Source of the DNA: Thioclava nitratireducens
GTDB taxonomy: Bacteria; Pseudomonadota; Alphaproteobacteria; Rhodobacterales; Rhodobacteraceae
Reading direction: 5' to 3'
Assembly: GCF_001940525.2 (NCBI RefSeq)
Contig: NZ_CP019437.1
Coordinates: 2,392,501 to 2,456,500 of the forward strand
DNA: 64,000 nucleotides
The position numbers and the translations under genes are program-made. Below, in pieces: positions 52,727 through 61,588 of this stretch. The notes beneath the pieces were generated by a model. That model was given only the letters and a program-made list of their open reading frames with translations. It was not told where the DNA came from and did no database searches. Each line of letters starts with the position of its first letter. Position 1 is the stretch's first letter.

Positions 52727-53083
52727 TCAGCGCGAGGGCTGGTCGAGCAGCGCCAGCACGTCGTCCTTCGGGCCGGTCTTGTCGTGGCGCAGGGTCTGAA
52801 CCTCCGCCTCGAGCTTGCGGGCCTTGCGGTGCGACTGGCGGGCATCGCGGCGCAGACGCGCCTCGCGCGCCCATTCCCAGACGAAACCGATCAGCAGGCC
52901 GATCAGAACGCCCGCGAGGATCACGAGGAACAGCGGCACCTGAACAGCCCAGTCCCAGCCAAGGAAGCTGCCCGCCTCGAGCGGCAGCACCCGCAGCGTG
53001 ACGATTTGACGATTGGCCAGCGCCAGTCCGATCAGGACCACGGCGAGCAGGCCGAGAAACAGCAGCCGAAGCGCTCGAATCAT
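52727..53083 (-). CDS. LapA-domain membrane protein
   Basis: A 118-residue inner-membrane protein with two hydrophobic helices (residues 5-22 and about 47-68) and a basic cytoplasmic tail ([22 protein letters not shown]). [31 protein letters not shown] sequence fits the LapA (lipopolysaccharide assembly A) domain, which in E. coli helps control LpxC turnover. It is usually encoded next to ihfB, as here. Confidence 0.85.
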   Translation of the reverse strand: MIRALRLLFLGLLAVVLIGLALANRQIVTLRVLPLEAGSFLGWDWAVQVPLFLVILAGVLIGLLIGFVWEWAREARLRRDARQSHRKARKLEAEVQTLRHDKTGPKDDVLALLDQPSR

Positions 53084-53089
53084 TAGCTC

Positions 53090-53377
53090 TTATTCCTCTT
53101 TCCCGTTCAGCCGGTCGCGCAGCAGCTTACCGGTCTTGAAGAAGGGTACATGTTTTTCCTCGACCTCAACCGCTTCGCCGGTGCGCGGGTTCCGACCGGT
53201 GCGCGCGTCGCGCTTCTTGACGGAAAAAGCCCCGAAGCCGCGCAGCTCGACGCGGTCGCCCGAGGCGAGCGCCTCGGTGATCTCGTCGAAGATCGTGTTC
53301 ACGATCTTCTCGACATCCCGCTGGTAAAGATGCGGATTCTCCTCGGCAATCTTCGTGATCAACTCAGAGCGGATCAT
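53090..53377 (-). CDS. ihfB: Integration host factor subunit beta
   Basis: A 95-residue DNA-bending protein of the HU/IHF family. [33 protein letters not shown] is the helical dimer part, [27 protein letters not shown] the beta arm with the intercalating Pro. It partners with IHF-alpha, encoded elsewhere. Start at 53377; it has its own probable promoter and is followed six bases later by lapA. Confidence 0.95.
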   Translation of the reverse strand: MIRSELITKIAEENPHLYQRDVEKIVNTIFDEITEALASGDRVELRGFGAFSVKKRDARTGRNPRTGEAVEVEEKHVPFFKTGKLLRDRLNGKEE

Positions 53378-53440
53378 CTTGTTATCTCCCCCACGGGCTT
53401 GGCCGGGTGAGCTCCCGGCTCTCACATGCGTCAGAGTGCA

Positions 53441-53469
53441 ATTATAGGACCAATCGGGTCAGCGCGGAA
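53441..53469 (-). promoter_or_regulatory. Predicted ihfB promoter
   Basis: A perfect TATAAT -10 box lies at 53446-53441 on the minus strand, with a weak -35 (TTCCGC at 53469-53464) 17 bases upstream. The leader to ihfB would be about 60 bases. No gene occupies 53378-53625. Confidence 0.45.
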
Positions 53470-53625
53470 CAGCAAAGACCCGGAAAATCCACGTAAAATC
53501 GAGCCCCTAGCGGTCTGCCGCCGATAGAACCGCCTTCGCAATCGCAGAAAATTGGCCGATCGCCCGCCCACGCGTCACCCTGTGCGCGAATCGCTGTTGC
53601 ACATCGCCAAGCCTTTGCAGGAACG

Positions 53626-53652
53626 AAAAAGGCCCCGCCAAACGGCGGGGCC
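53626..53652 (-). terminator. Terminator of rpsA
   Basis: GGCCCCGCC (53631-53639) pairs with GGCGGGGCC (53644-53652) with a four-base loop, and on the minus strand TTTTT follows at once. It ends rpsA transcription 28 bases after the stop codon. Confidence 0.9.
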
Positions 53653-53679
53653 TCCGGATGGACCGAGCGGTCCGATCTC

Positions 53680-55359
53680 TTACTTGTCGCCCTTGAGCGC
53701 GGCGCCCAGGATGTCGCCCAGCGACGCACCCGAGTCCGACGAGCCGTACTGTTCCACGGCTTCTTTCTCTTCAGCGATCTCGCGCGCCTTGATCGACACA
53801 CCCAGCTTGCGGGTCTTGGAGTCGACGTTGGTCACGCGGACATCGACGTGATCGCCAACCTGGAAGCGCTCGGGGCGCTGGTCGGCACGATCGCGGGCGA
53901 GGTCCGAACGGCGGATGAACGACTTCATGCCGTTGTATTCCACCTCGACGCCACCGTCTTCGATCGCGGTCACGGTCACGGTCACGATCGAACCACGCTT
54001 CACGCCGTCAACGGCATCCGAGAACGTGTCGGCGTCGAGCGCCTTGATCGAGAGCGAGATACGCTCCTTGTCGGTGTCCACTTCGGTGACAGCGGCCTTG
54101 ACCATGTCGCCTTTGCGGTAATCCTGGATCGCATCCTCGCCACGCTGTTCCCAGCTGAGGTCCGAGAGGTGAACCATACCGTCGATGTCGTTCTCGAGGC
54201 CAACGAACAGACCGAACTCGGTGATGTTCTTGACTTCGCCTTCGATGACGGTGCCGACCGGGTGGGTCTCTGCGAAGACTTCCCACGGGTTGCGCATGGT
54301 CTGCTTGAGACCCAGCGAGACGCGGCGCTTCGCGGTGTCGATCTCGAGGACCATGACGTCGACTTCCTGGCTCGTCGAGACGATCTTGCCGGGGTGGACG
54401 TTCTTCTTGGTCCAGGACATCTCGGACACGTGCACGAGACCTTCGACACCCGGCTCCAGCTCGACGAACGCGCCGTAGTCGGTAATGTTGGTCACGCGGC
54501 CGGTATGCACCGAACCCAGAGCGTACTTCGATTCCACCGAGTCCCACGGATCCGACTGCAGCTGCTTCATGCCGAGCGAGATGCGGTGGGTTTCCTTGTT
54601 GATCTTGACGACCTGGACCTTGACGGTCTCGCCGATCGACAGGATCTCGGACGGGTGGTTCACGCGGCGCCATGCCATGTCGGTGACGTGCAGCAGACCG
54701 TCGACGCCGCCCAGATCAACGAACGCACCGTATTCGGTGATGTTCTTGACCACACCATCGACGACCTGACCTTCGGAGAGGTTGGCGATGACTTCGGCGC
54801 GCTGTTCGGCGCGGCTCTCTTCGAGGATCGCACGACGCGAGACAACGATGTTGCCACGACGACGGTCCATCTTGAGGATTTGGAACGGCTGCTTGAGACC
54901 CATGAGCGGGCCAGCGTCGCGCACCGGGCGCACGTCAACTTGCGAGCCGGGCAGGAACGCGACAGCGCCGCCCAGATCGACGGTGAAGCCGCCTTTGACG
55001 CGACCGAAGATGGCGCCTTCGACGCGCTCTTCCTTGGCGTAAGCTGCTTCGAGACGATCCCATGCCTCTTCGCGGCGGGCTTTCTCACGCGAGATCACGG
55101 CTTCGCCGCGGGCGTTCTCGACACGGTCGAGATACACTTCGACTTCGTCGCCGACTTCGATCTGCGGAGCCTCGCCGGGGTTGGCGAATTCTTTCAGTTC
55201 GACGCGGCCTTCCATTTTGTAGCCGACATCGATGATGGCCTGGCCCGCCTCGATGGCGATGACCTTGCCTTTAACAACCGAACCTTCGTTCGGGGTGTCG
55301 ATTTCGAGGCTCTCGTTCAGAAGGGCTTCGAATTCGTCCATGGTTGCATTTTGCGACAT
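53680..55359 (-). CDS. rpsA: 30S ribosomal protein S1
   Basis: A 559-residue translation-initiation protein that binds mRNA on the small subunit. Six S1/OB-fold repeats are visible, beginning GSVVKGKVIAIEAGQAIIDVGYKMEGRVEL, then GRVKGGFTVDLGGAVAFLPGSQVD, GVVKNITEYGAFVDLGGVDGLLHVTDMAW, GRVTNITDYGAFVELEPGVEGLVHVSEMSW, a fifth GEVKNITEFGLFVGLENDIDGMVHLSDLSW, and a last divergent one. Length and repeat number match the proteobacterial form. Confidence 0.97.
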   Translation of the reverse strand: MSQNATMDEFEALLNESLEIDTPNEGSVVKGKVIAIEAGQAIIDVGYKMEGRVELKEFANPGEAPQIEVGDEVEVYLDRVENARGEAVISREKARREEAWDRLEAAYAKEERVEGAIFGRVKGGFTVDLGGAVAFLPGSQVDVRPVRDAGPLMGLKQPFQILKMDRRRGNIVVSRRAILEESRAEQRAEVIANLSEGQVVDGVVKNITEYGAFVDLGGVDGLLHVTDMAWRRVNHPSEILSIGETVKVQVVKINKETHRISLGMKQLQSDPWDSVESKYALGSVHTGRVTNITDYGAFVELEPGVEGLVHVSEMSWTKKNVHPGKIVSTSQEVDVMVLEIDTAKRRVSLGLKQTMRNPWEVFAETHPVGTVIEGEVKNITEFGLFVGLENDIDGMVHLSDLSWEQRGEDAIQDYRKGDMVKAAVTEVDTDKERISLSIKALDADTFSDAVDGVKRGSIVTVTVTAIEDGGVEVEYNGMKSFIRRSDLARDRADQRPERFQVGDHVDVRVTNVDSKTRKLGVSIKAREIAEEKEAVEQYGSSDSGASLGDILGAALKGDK

Positions 55360-55487
55360 GCGTTCAGATTTTCCTTTTCATCTTCGGTTTTCTGGCCTTG
55401 CGGTTGGCTCCGCCGGTCTTTCGTTGGAATGTCCGTGCTGCAATAGCGCACAGGCCGGGTGAGTCCCGACCTGCCTCAGACCGCGCC

Positions 55488-55516
55488 GATATAGGCGCGA
55501 TCAACCATTATCGCAA
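55488..55516 (-). promoter_or_regulatory. Predicted rpsA promoter
   Basis: On the minus strand TTGCGA (55516-55511) and TATATC (55493-55488) are separated by exactly 17 bases. The expected start near 55481 gives an rpsA leader of about 120 bases, long enough for autogenous control by S1. Confidence 0.55.
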
Positions 55517-55556
55517 GCATTTATTGCGTCCTGAGCAGGCCGTGGCGGCCTCTCGC

Positions 55557-56156
55557 TCAACCGTGGCTCGCACTGGCGAGAGCGGCCTTGACGTCGCCCA
55601 GCATCCACGACGAAAGCGGGGTCGCGCTGGCGGGATAGGTCGCGATCAACGATCCGTCGCGGCCCAGCAGCACCTTGTTGAAGTTCCAGCTCGGCTCGAA
55701 CCCCTCGGTGTCATGCATGTAGCGGTAGAACGGATGCGCCTGCGGCCCCTTCACCTTGGCCAGCTGCGCCATCGGCAACTCGGCCCCGAAGGTCAACGCG
55801 CAATAGCGCTTGGCCTCCTGCGCGGTGGAGAGTTCCTGATGGAAATCGTTCGAGGGCACGGTCAGAACGACCAGCCCGTCGCGTCCGTAGGTCTCGGACA
55901 GTTTCTGCAACTCGGTGAACTGGGGCGCGAAGCCGCATTTGGATGCGGTATTGACCACGAGCACGACCTTGCCACGAAAATCGGAGAGCGACACTTTTCC
56001 GCCTTCGACCAGATCGAAGGACAGATCGCCGGGCACCGGCGTCGCGGAGTGCGCCTTGACCCGGAGCGGTTCGGGAAGCGGACTGTCGGCCCGCGCCGGA
56101 GCGGTCAGGGACGCGGCGCCAAGACAGATGCAGGCCAAAGCCAGGGGCAAGCGCAT
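55557..56156 (-). CDS. Exported glutathione peroxidase-family protein
   Basis: A 199-residue thioredoxin-fold peroxidase. A signal peptide (RLPLALACICLGAASLTAPARA) precedes the domain, so it probably acts in the periplasm, unlike the usual cytoplasmic enzyme. The active-site Cys is in VVNTASKCGFAPQFTEL, the Gln-containing segment is replaced by VPSNDFHQELS, and the Trp site is in FEPSWNFNKVLLGRDG. It would reduce hydrogen or lipid peroxides, perhaps with thioredoxin-like donors. Lies between cmk and rpsA. Confidence 0.88.
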   Translation of the reverse strand: MRLPLALACICLGAASLTAPARADSPLPEPLRVKAHSATPVPGDLSFDLVEGGKVSLSDFRGKVVLVVNTASKCGFAPQFTELQKLSETYGRDGLVVLTVPSNDFHQELSTAQEAKRYCALTFGAELPMAQLAKVKGPQAHPFYRYMHDTEGFEPSWNFNKVLLGRDGSLIATYPASATPLSSWMLGDVKAALASASHG

Positions 56157-56252
56157 CGGACCTTCCTCATGTAGTTTTCACGTACCGCTAACGCAGCGAG
56201 GCGGGAAAAGGTTCACCATTTCGTGATTATATATTTCGGATGTTTCTTTTCC

Positions 56253-56819
56253 TCAATCGCAAATGCGATCGACGCGGCGATATTTCGGCACCGGGAATTC
56301 TGGTATTTCCATGGGATCACGGGGCTTTACGCCAGGGCGCACCGCTTCCGGTGCGGTGGTCACGCTGTCGAAATCGAGCGCGAGGCGCTGGCAAATTCCG
56401 AGGCTTTTCTGCGCTATCGCCCCCAGATCGCTCAGATCGACCAGATGCCCGCCCTTTCGCGCGAAGCCCGTGACGCCGAAATCGAGCGGCGGATCGAGGC
56501 GCAAGCGCTCGGTGTCGGGACCGAAGAGCGTCGCACCGCCTTTCCAATCCTCGGCAGGTCCAAGCGCCACCTGCAGCTCGAACCGGCCCGGCGGCACCAA
56601 CAGGCGAAAGAACTCCCCACCCTGCGCATAGGCCCCCATCACGTCCTGCCCGGTCATGGCATCGCGCAGCACGATGTAGAGATCGCGATCCGGGGCGGAT
56701 TTGATCTGCAACGGCATGGTGCGCGGCAGGTCCGTCTCGCTCCATAACAGGCCCTGCGGGCGCTCCTCGGCGGTCGCCTGAGAGGCAAGAACCAGCAAGA
56801 GGAGCCCCCAGCGCAGCAT
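56253..56819 (-). CDS. Exported protein of unknown function
   Basis: A 188-residue protein with a Sec signal (RWGLLLLVLASQATA, cleavage before EERPQG). The mature part is beta-rich (MPLQIKSAPDRDLYIVLRDAMTGQ, FRLLVPPGRFELQVALGPAEDWKGG), resembling a small carbohydrate-binding or carboxypeptidase-regulatory-like fold, and ends in a Pro-rich tail with one Cys. Coupled ten bases after cmk. Not recognised further. Confidence 0.72.
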   Translation of the reverse strand: MLRWGLLLLVLASQATAEERPQGLLWSETDLPRTMPLQIKSAPDRDLYIVLRDAMTGQDVMGAYAQGGEFFRLLVPPGRFELQVALGPAEDWKGGATLFGPDTERLRLDPPLDFGVTGFARKGGHLVDLSDLGAIAQKSLGICQRLALDFDSVTTAPEAVRPGVKPRDPMEIPEFPVPKYRRVDRICD

Positions 56820-56828
56820 CCCTGCCCC

Positions 56829-57437
56829 CTAGTCCAGATCGCCCGCGCGGCGGGCCTCGATCTGATCGGCGGCACGGGCGACGGCCTCTTCGATGCTGAG
56901 ATCCGACGTGTCGATCACGAGCGCATCCACGGCCGGGCGCAGCGGGCTGTCGGCGCGGCCCATGTCGCGGGCGTCGCGCTCGCGCACCTGTTCGAGCACA
57001 TCTGCCTCGTCGCCGCCGAGCTCGAGCCAGCGCCGATGCGCGCGCACCTCCGGCGAGGCGGTGACGAACAGCTTCACCTCCGCCTGCGGGCAGATCACCG
57101 TGCCGATGTCGCGCCCGTCGAGCACCGCACCGCCCTCTCGCGCCGCGAAATCGCGCTGAAACGCCACCAGAGCCGCGCGCACCTCCGGGATCGCGGCGAC
57201 GATCGAGGCCGCCTGCCCCGCTTCCATCGTGCGCAGATCGTCGCGCTCCAGATCCTCGGGGCGGAGCGCCTTGGCCGCGGCGATGGGCTCCAGCCCCTCG
57301 GTCTCGGATTTCATGCCGACCGCGCGATAGAGTGCACCGGTATCAAGATGCGCCAGCCCAAACTGCTCGGCCACGGCGCGGCTGATCGTGCCCTTGCCGG
57401 CCGCGGCGGGGCCATCGATGGCGACGGTAAAGCGCAT
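56829..57437 (-). CDS. cmk: (d)CMP kinase
   Basis: A 202-residue nucleoside monophosphate kinase. The P-loop reads [21 protein letters not shown], followed by [12 protein letters not shown], the Arg-rich [21 protein letters not shown], and the lid [19 protein letters not shown] segment. It phosphorylates CMP and dCMP to diphosphates. In many alphaproteobacteria it is followed by rpsA; here two exported-protein genes intervene. Confidence 0.95.
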   Translation of the reverse strand: MRFTVAIDGPAAAGKGTISRAVAEQFGLAHLDTGALYRAVGMKSETEGLEPIAAAKALRPEDLERDDLRTMEAGQAASIVAAIPEVRAALVAFQRDFAAREGGAVLDGRDIGTVICPQAEVKLFVTASPEVRAHRRWLELGGDEADVLEQVRERDARDMGRADSPLRPAVDALVIDTSDLSIEEAVARAADQIEARRAGDLD

Positions 57438-57485
57438 GAACGGTCCTTTCTTCTCACAGCGACGCGGACAGCCGCCCTGCCCGGC

Positions 57486-58832
57486 TCAGCCTTCGCGGAC
57501 GATCTCCGCACCCAGCTGCGCCATCAAATCTTCGAAGATCGGGAAGGAGGTTGCAATGGGCGAGCCGTCATCGACCGAGACCGGCTTCTGCGCAGCCATG
57601 CCCAGTACCATGAAGCTCATCGCGATGCGGTGGTCGAGATGGGTCACCGCGGTGCCGCCGCCCGGCACGCCTTCGGGTCCGCAGCCATGCACGATCAGCG
57701 TATCCTCGTCTTCCTCGATCTTGACGCCGTTGGCTTCCAGCCCGCGCGCCATCGCGTCGATCCGGTCGCTTTCCTTGACGCGCAGCTCATGCACGCCGGG
57801 CATGCGCGTCACGCCTTCGGCAAAGGCTGCGACGACCGAAAGAACGGGATATTCGTCGATCTGCGCCGAGGCGCGCTCGGCGGGCACGTCGATCCCGTGC
57901 AGCTTGGAATAGCGCACGCGCAGATCGGCCACCGGCTCGCCGCCCTCTTCGCGCTCGTTCTCGAAGGTCAGGTCCGCGCCCATCTCGCGCAACGTGATGA
58001 AGATCCCGTTGCGGGTCGGGTTCTGGCTGACGCCCGGCACCACGATCTCCGAGCCCGGCACGATCAGCGCAGCGCAGACCGGGAAGGCCGCCGAAGACGG
58101 ATCGCGCGGCACGGCGACCTCCTGAGCCTTCAACTCAGGCTGGCCCTGCAACGTGATCACATGGCCCTGATCGGTCACTTCCGTCGTGATCTCGGCACCG
58201 AAGCCGCGCAGCATTCGCTCGGTATGATCGCGGGTCGGGGTCTTCTCGATCACGACGGTCTGACCCGGCGCGTTCAGACCCGCCAGCAGCACCGCCGATT
58301 TCACCTGCGCAGAGGCCATCGGCGTCGCGTAGCGCACGGGAGCGGGGCTCGGCGCGCCGAGGATGGTCATCGGCAGTCGCCCACCATGACGCCCGAAAGC
58401 CTGCGCCCCGAACAGCCGGATCGGATCGGTGACGCGGCCCATCGGGCGTTTGCGCAAAGACCCGTCGCCGGTGAAGGTCGCCACGATCGGCGAGGTCGCC
58501 ATCGCGCCCATGATCAGGCGCACGCCGGTGCCGGAATTGCCGCAATCGATGACATCCTCAGGCTCGGCAAAGCCGCCCACGCCCACGCCATGCACCGACC
58601 AGCTGCCGGGGCCGTGCTGCGTGACCTCGGCGCCGAAGGCGCGCATCGCCTTGGCCGTGTCGAGCACGTCTTCGCCTTCGAGCAGGCCGGTGATCTTCGT
58701 CTCGCCCACCGAGAGCGCGCCGAGGATCAGCGCGCGATGGCTGATCGACTTGTCGCCGGGAACCTCCGCCGTGCCCTTGAGGGGACCGCAGGCGTGCGAG
58801 GTCATTTTGATCGGTGTGCCGTGGCCGGACAT
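57486..58832 (-). CDS. aroA: 3-phosphoshikimate 1-carboxyvinyltransferase (EPSP synthase), class II
   Basis: A 448-residue shikimate-pathway enzyme. The four class II motifs are present: GDKS near residue 24, RDHTE at about 205, SAQVK at about 173 and NPTR near 270. The glyphosate-critical loop reads [13 protein letters not shown], with Gly where the tolerant CP4 enzyme has Ala100. Class II enzymes are usual in alphaproteobacteria. It precedes cmk by 48 bases. Confidence 0.95.
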   Translation of the reverse strand: MSGHGTPIKMTSHACGPLKGTAEVPGDKSISHRALILGALSVGETKITGLLEGEDVLDTAKAMRAFGAEVTQHGPGSWSVHGVGVGGFAEPEDVIDCGNSGTGVRLIMGAMATSPIVATFTGDGSLRKRPMGRVTDPIRLFGAQAFGRHGGRLPMTILGAPSPAPVRYATPMASAQVKSAVLLAGLNAPGQTVVIEKTPTRDHTERMLRGFGAEITTEVTDQGHVITLQGQPELKAQEVAVPRDPSSAAFPVCAALIVPGSEIVVPGVSQNPTRNGIFITLREMGADLTFENEREEGGEPVADLRVRYSKLHGIDVPAERASAQIDEYPVLSVVAAFAEGVTRMPGVHELRVKESDRIDAMARGLEANGVKIEEDEDTLIVHGCGPEGVPGGGTAVTHLDHRIAMSFMVLGMAAQKPVSVDDGSPIATSFPIFEDLMAQLGAEIVREG

Positions 58833-58891
58833 GATGCCTCCCTAATTTCAACGCGCCCCTGTTAGCGCGATCTGGCGGGAGGCGGAAGGGC

Positions 58892-59638
58892 TCAGATCCG
58901 CCGATAGGTCAGGTAATGCGGCTTGCGGCCCTCACGCAGCGCTTTCTGTTCGTAGCGCGTCGAGAGCCAGTCCGCCCACGGTGTATCCCAATCGCCGGAA
59001 ACCGGCTGCGGATCGTCGAAATCGAAGGCGGCGGGCACCTCGAACAGCGGCTCGAATCCGGCCTGCGGGACTTCCTCGACCGTCTGGCGGACATAGTCGG
59101 GGATGTCGGTCGCCACGCGGAATTCCGATCCCGGTTTCAGCGCGCGGTGCAGCGGTTCGAGATGCTCCTGCGTCACGAAGCGCCGACGATGGTGCTTCGA
59201 TTTCGGCCACGGGTCTGGGTAGAGGAGAAACGCCTTCGAGATCGAGCCCTCGGGCAGCACATCCATCAGGTCGCGCGCATCGCCGGGATGGACCGAGACA
59301 TTCGGTATTTTCTCGCGCCGCAGCTTACCCAAGAGCATCGCCACGCCATTGACGAAAGGCTCGCAGCCGATGAATTCCACGTCCGGATAGGTCTGCGCCA
59401 TGTGGGCGAGATGTTCACCCCCTCCGAAGCCCACTTCAAGCCAGACCGGCTTGCCCTTGAACCGCGTCTCCATGTCGAGCGGCTCGCGGTCGGGGTTCTC
59501 CTCCCAACCGACGGGACCGGGCAGACGGCCCGGCAGGTCCTCGCGCAGATATTCCTTCTGCGCCTTGTTCAACGTCTTGCCGTGGCGGCGACCATAGAAG
59601 TTGCGCCAGGGCTGTTCGGGGGTGTCATTCTCGCTCAT
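58892..59638 (-). CDS. trmB: tRNA (guanine-N7)-methyltransferase
   Basis: A 248-residue SAM-dependent enzyme that methylates G46 in tRNA. VWLEVGFGGGEHLAHMAQTYPDVEFIGCEPF is the SAM-binding motif I. AFLLYPDPWPKSKHHRRRFV is the diagnostic TrmB motif, FRVATDIPDYVRQ and WADWLSTRYEQKAL follow. It has a 40-residue N-terminal extension with KTLNKAQKEYL, normal in this group. Lies downstream of metK on the same strand with a DMT-type gene in between. Confidence 0.95.
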   Translation of the reverse strand: MSENDTPEQPWRNFYGRRHGKTLNKAQKEYLREDLPGRLPGPVGWEENPDREPLDMETRFKGKPVWLEVGFGGGEHLAHMAQTYPDVEFIGCEPFVNGVAMLLGKLRREKIPNVSVHPGDARDLMDVLPEGSISKAFLLYPDPWPKSKHHRRRFVTQEHLEPLHRALKPGSEFRVATDIPDYVRQTVEEVPQAGFEPLFEVPAAFDFDDPQPVSGDWDTPWADWLSTRYEQKALREGRKPHYLTYRRI

Positions 59639-59671
59639 GGGAGGGGCCTCTAGCGGCGTCTCTCGAAAGGT

Positions 59672-60118
59672 TCAAGCCTTCTGAATGAGGAACAGCCCCA
59701 GGCACATGAAACCGATCCCCGCCCCGCGCATCAGAGTGATCGGCCGGACCAACGCGCCAAACAGTCCGAACTGGTCGATCGCGGCGGCGGCGATCATCTG
59801 GCCCAGCAGCACGAAGAACACCGCATTGCCGACCCCGAATTTCGGCGCGATGAAGGTGATCGAGATCACGTAGAAGGCAACGAGGAGCCCCGCGAGAAAC
59901 AGATACCAAGGCTGCCCCGGCAGACGTGCGAGCGGCGCGGGACCGACGGTGAAGAGCATCACGATCACCGCACCCGACAGCGCAACGCAGAACAGGACGA
60001 CCGCCGCGACCGCAGGCGATGCGATCCGCGCGCCAAGCTGGGCGTTGAGTGCGGCCAGCACCGGAATCCCGATCCCGGCGGCAAGCATGATGGCGGCATA
60101 GCGCAGGGCGTCGGGCAT
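59672..60118 (-). CDS. DMT-superfamily YdcZ-type membrane protein
   Basis: A 148-residue protein with five hydrophobic helices; AAGIGIPVLAALNAQLGARIASP and FVLLGQMIAAAAIDQFGLFG are typical of the YdcZ/DUF606 half-size drug/metabolite transporter family, members of which work as pairs. Single copy here, so it would act as a homodimer or with a partner encoded elsewhere. Start at 60118. Substrate unknown. Confidence 0.85.
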   Translation of the reverse strand: MPDALRYAAIMLAAGIGIPVLAALNAQLGARIASPAVAAVVLFCVALSGAVIVMLFTVGPAPLARLPGQPWYLFLAGLLVAFYVISITFIAPKFGVGNAVFFVLLGQMIAAAAIDQFGLFGALVRPITLMRGAGIGFMCLGLFLIQKA

Positions 60119-60270
60119 GGTCTGTCTCCTGTTGTTTTGCGGCGGAGAGTGGCGCGGAAGGTCGGAAGGCGCAAGCTGGATCGCGAAGCGTTCGGTCTGC
60201 TCGTCTGCGCGCACGAACCGCGTTGGACGACCAGCCTCAAGGCCGCACCCGCCGCTCAGCACCATCCCCG

Positions 60271-60304
60271 CAAAAGCAAACGGGCAGAGGTTCCCCCTGC
60301 CCGT
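60271..60304 (-). terminator. Terminator of metK
   Basis: ACGGGCAG (60280-60287) pairs with CTGCCCGT (60297-60304) around a nine-base loop; on the minus strand TTTGCTTTTG follows. It lies 25 bases after the metK stop. Confidence 0.8.
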
Positions 60305-60328
60305 CGCAAATTCCTGAAAGCTCTCGCC

Positions 60329-61495
60329 TCAGACCGCCTTCTTCAGCGCCTCGACCAGATCGGTCTTCTCCCAGGAGAAGCCGCCATCGGCCTCCGGGGC
60401 GCGACCGAAATGGCCATAGGCCGCGGTGCGCTCGTAGATCGGCTTGCAAAGATCGAGCGTCTCGCGGATGCCTTTCGGCGTCAGGTCCATCACTTGCGCC
60501 ACGGCTTTCTCGATCACCTCGTCGGGCACTTCGCCGGTGCCGAACGTGTCGACATAGATCGACAGCGGTTTCGCCACGCCGATCGCGTAGGACACCTGAA
60601 TCACGCATTTGCGCGCCATGCCTGCCGCCACCACGTTCTTCGCCAGATAGCGCGCCGCATAGGCCGCCGAACGGTCCACCTTGGTCGGGTCCTTGCCCGA
60701 GAACGCGCCGCCGCCATGCGGGGCCGAGCCGCCATAGGTGTCCACGATGATCTTGCGCCCGGTGAGGCCCGCATCGCCATCCGGACCGCCGATCACGAAG
60801 GTGCCGGTCGGGTTCACCCACCATTCGGTCTCGTCGGTGATCCAGCCTTCGGGCAGCGTCTCGCGGATGTAAGGCTCGACGATCGCGCGGATATCATCCG
60901 AGGTCTGATGCTCGTGGGCATGCTGGGTCGAAAGCACGATCTGGCTCACGCCGACGGGGCGGCCATTCTCGTAGCGCACAGACAGCTGCGATTTCGCGTC
61001 GGGGCGCAGCTCGGGCTCGGCGCCGGATTTGCGCGCTTCGGCCAGACGGCGCAGGATCGCGTGCGAATAATGGATCGGCGCGGGCATCAGTTCGGGGGTC
61101 TCATCGGCGGCGAAGCCGAACATGATCCCCTGATCGCCGGCCCCATCCTTGTCGACGCCCTGAGAGATATGGGCCGATTGCGGGTGCAGGAAGTTCGCGA
61201 CTTTCAGCGTCGCCCAGTGGAACTCGTCCTGCTCGTAGCCGATATCCTTGACGCAATCGCGCACGATCTTGTCGATGCCTTCGAGATATTCGGCGAGCTT
61301 GGTTTTATCGGCCAGACCGACCTCGCCACCGACCACGACCTGATTGGTCGTCGCGAATGTTTCGCAGGCGACCCGCGCGTTGGGCTCTGCAGCCAGGAAA
61401 GTATCGAGAACGGCATCCGAAATGCGGTCACAGACCTTATCGGGATGCCCCTCCGAAACGGATTCGGAGGTGAAGACGTAATTCGCGCGTGCCAT
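60329..61495 (-). CDS. metK: S-adenosylmethionine synthase
   Basis: A 388-residue enzyme that makes SAM from methionine and [35 protein letters not shown] (the hexapeptide motif), and [18 protein letters not shown] (the GGGAFSGKD motif) are intact. Start at 61495: the following [18 protein letters not shown] is typical, and the ribosome site is part of the upstream riboswitch pseudoknot. Monocistronic under its own promoter. Confidence 0.97.
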   Translation of the reverse strand: MARANYVFTSESVSEGHPDKVCDRISDAVLDTFLAAEPNARVACETFATTNQVVVGGEVGLADKTKLAEYLEGIDKIVRDCVKDIGYEQDEFHWATLKVANFLHPQSAHISQGVDKDGAGDQGIMFGFAADETPELMPAPIHYSHAILRRLAEARKSGAEPELRPDAKSQLSVRYENGRPVGVSQIVLSTQHAHEHQTSDDIRAIVEPYIRETLPEGWITDETEWWVNPTGTFVIGGPDGDAGLTGRKIIVDTYGGSAPHGGGAFSGKDPTKVDRSAAYAARYLAKNVVAAGMARKCVIQVSYAIGVAKPLSIYVDTFGTGEVPDEVIEKAVAQVMDLTPKGIRETLDLCKPIYERTAAYGHFGRAPEADGGFSWEKTDLVEALKKAV

Positions 61496-61500
61496 GAAAG

Positions 61501-61549
61501 GGTGCTCCGTTGTTGATATCCCCACCCCGTCAGGAAGCCGTTGGGGTGG
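61501..61549 (-). promoter_or_regulatory. SAM/SAH riboswitch of metK
   Basis: On the minus strand a 7-bp stem CCACCCC...GGGGTGG (61549-61543 with 61528-61522) encloses AACGGCTTCCTGACG, the conserved loop of the SAM/SAH riboswitch described in Rhodobacterales metK leaders. The downstream AACGGAGCA (61511-61503) supplies the pseudoknot strand and contains the GGAG ribosome site. Ligand binding is expected to lock the ribosome site and shut off metK translation. Confidence 0.93.
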
Positions 61550-61559
61550 TTCGGCTTTC

Positions 61560-61588
61560 TAGCTAGGAGCGCCTGCCGGTCGGGTCAA
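61560..61588 (-). promoter_or_regulatory. Predicted metK promoter, overlapping the end of lnt
   Basis: On the minus strand TTGACC (61588-61583) and TAGCTA (61565-61560) are 17 bases apart. The predicted start falls at about 61553, immediately before the riboswitch stem. The -35 lies inside the last codons of lnt. Confidence 0.6.

Noticed and set aside
53848..55446. 532-codon plus-strand open frame opposite rpsA
   Set aside because: Repetitive only because S1 repeats are mirrored on the other strand; not a gene.
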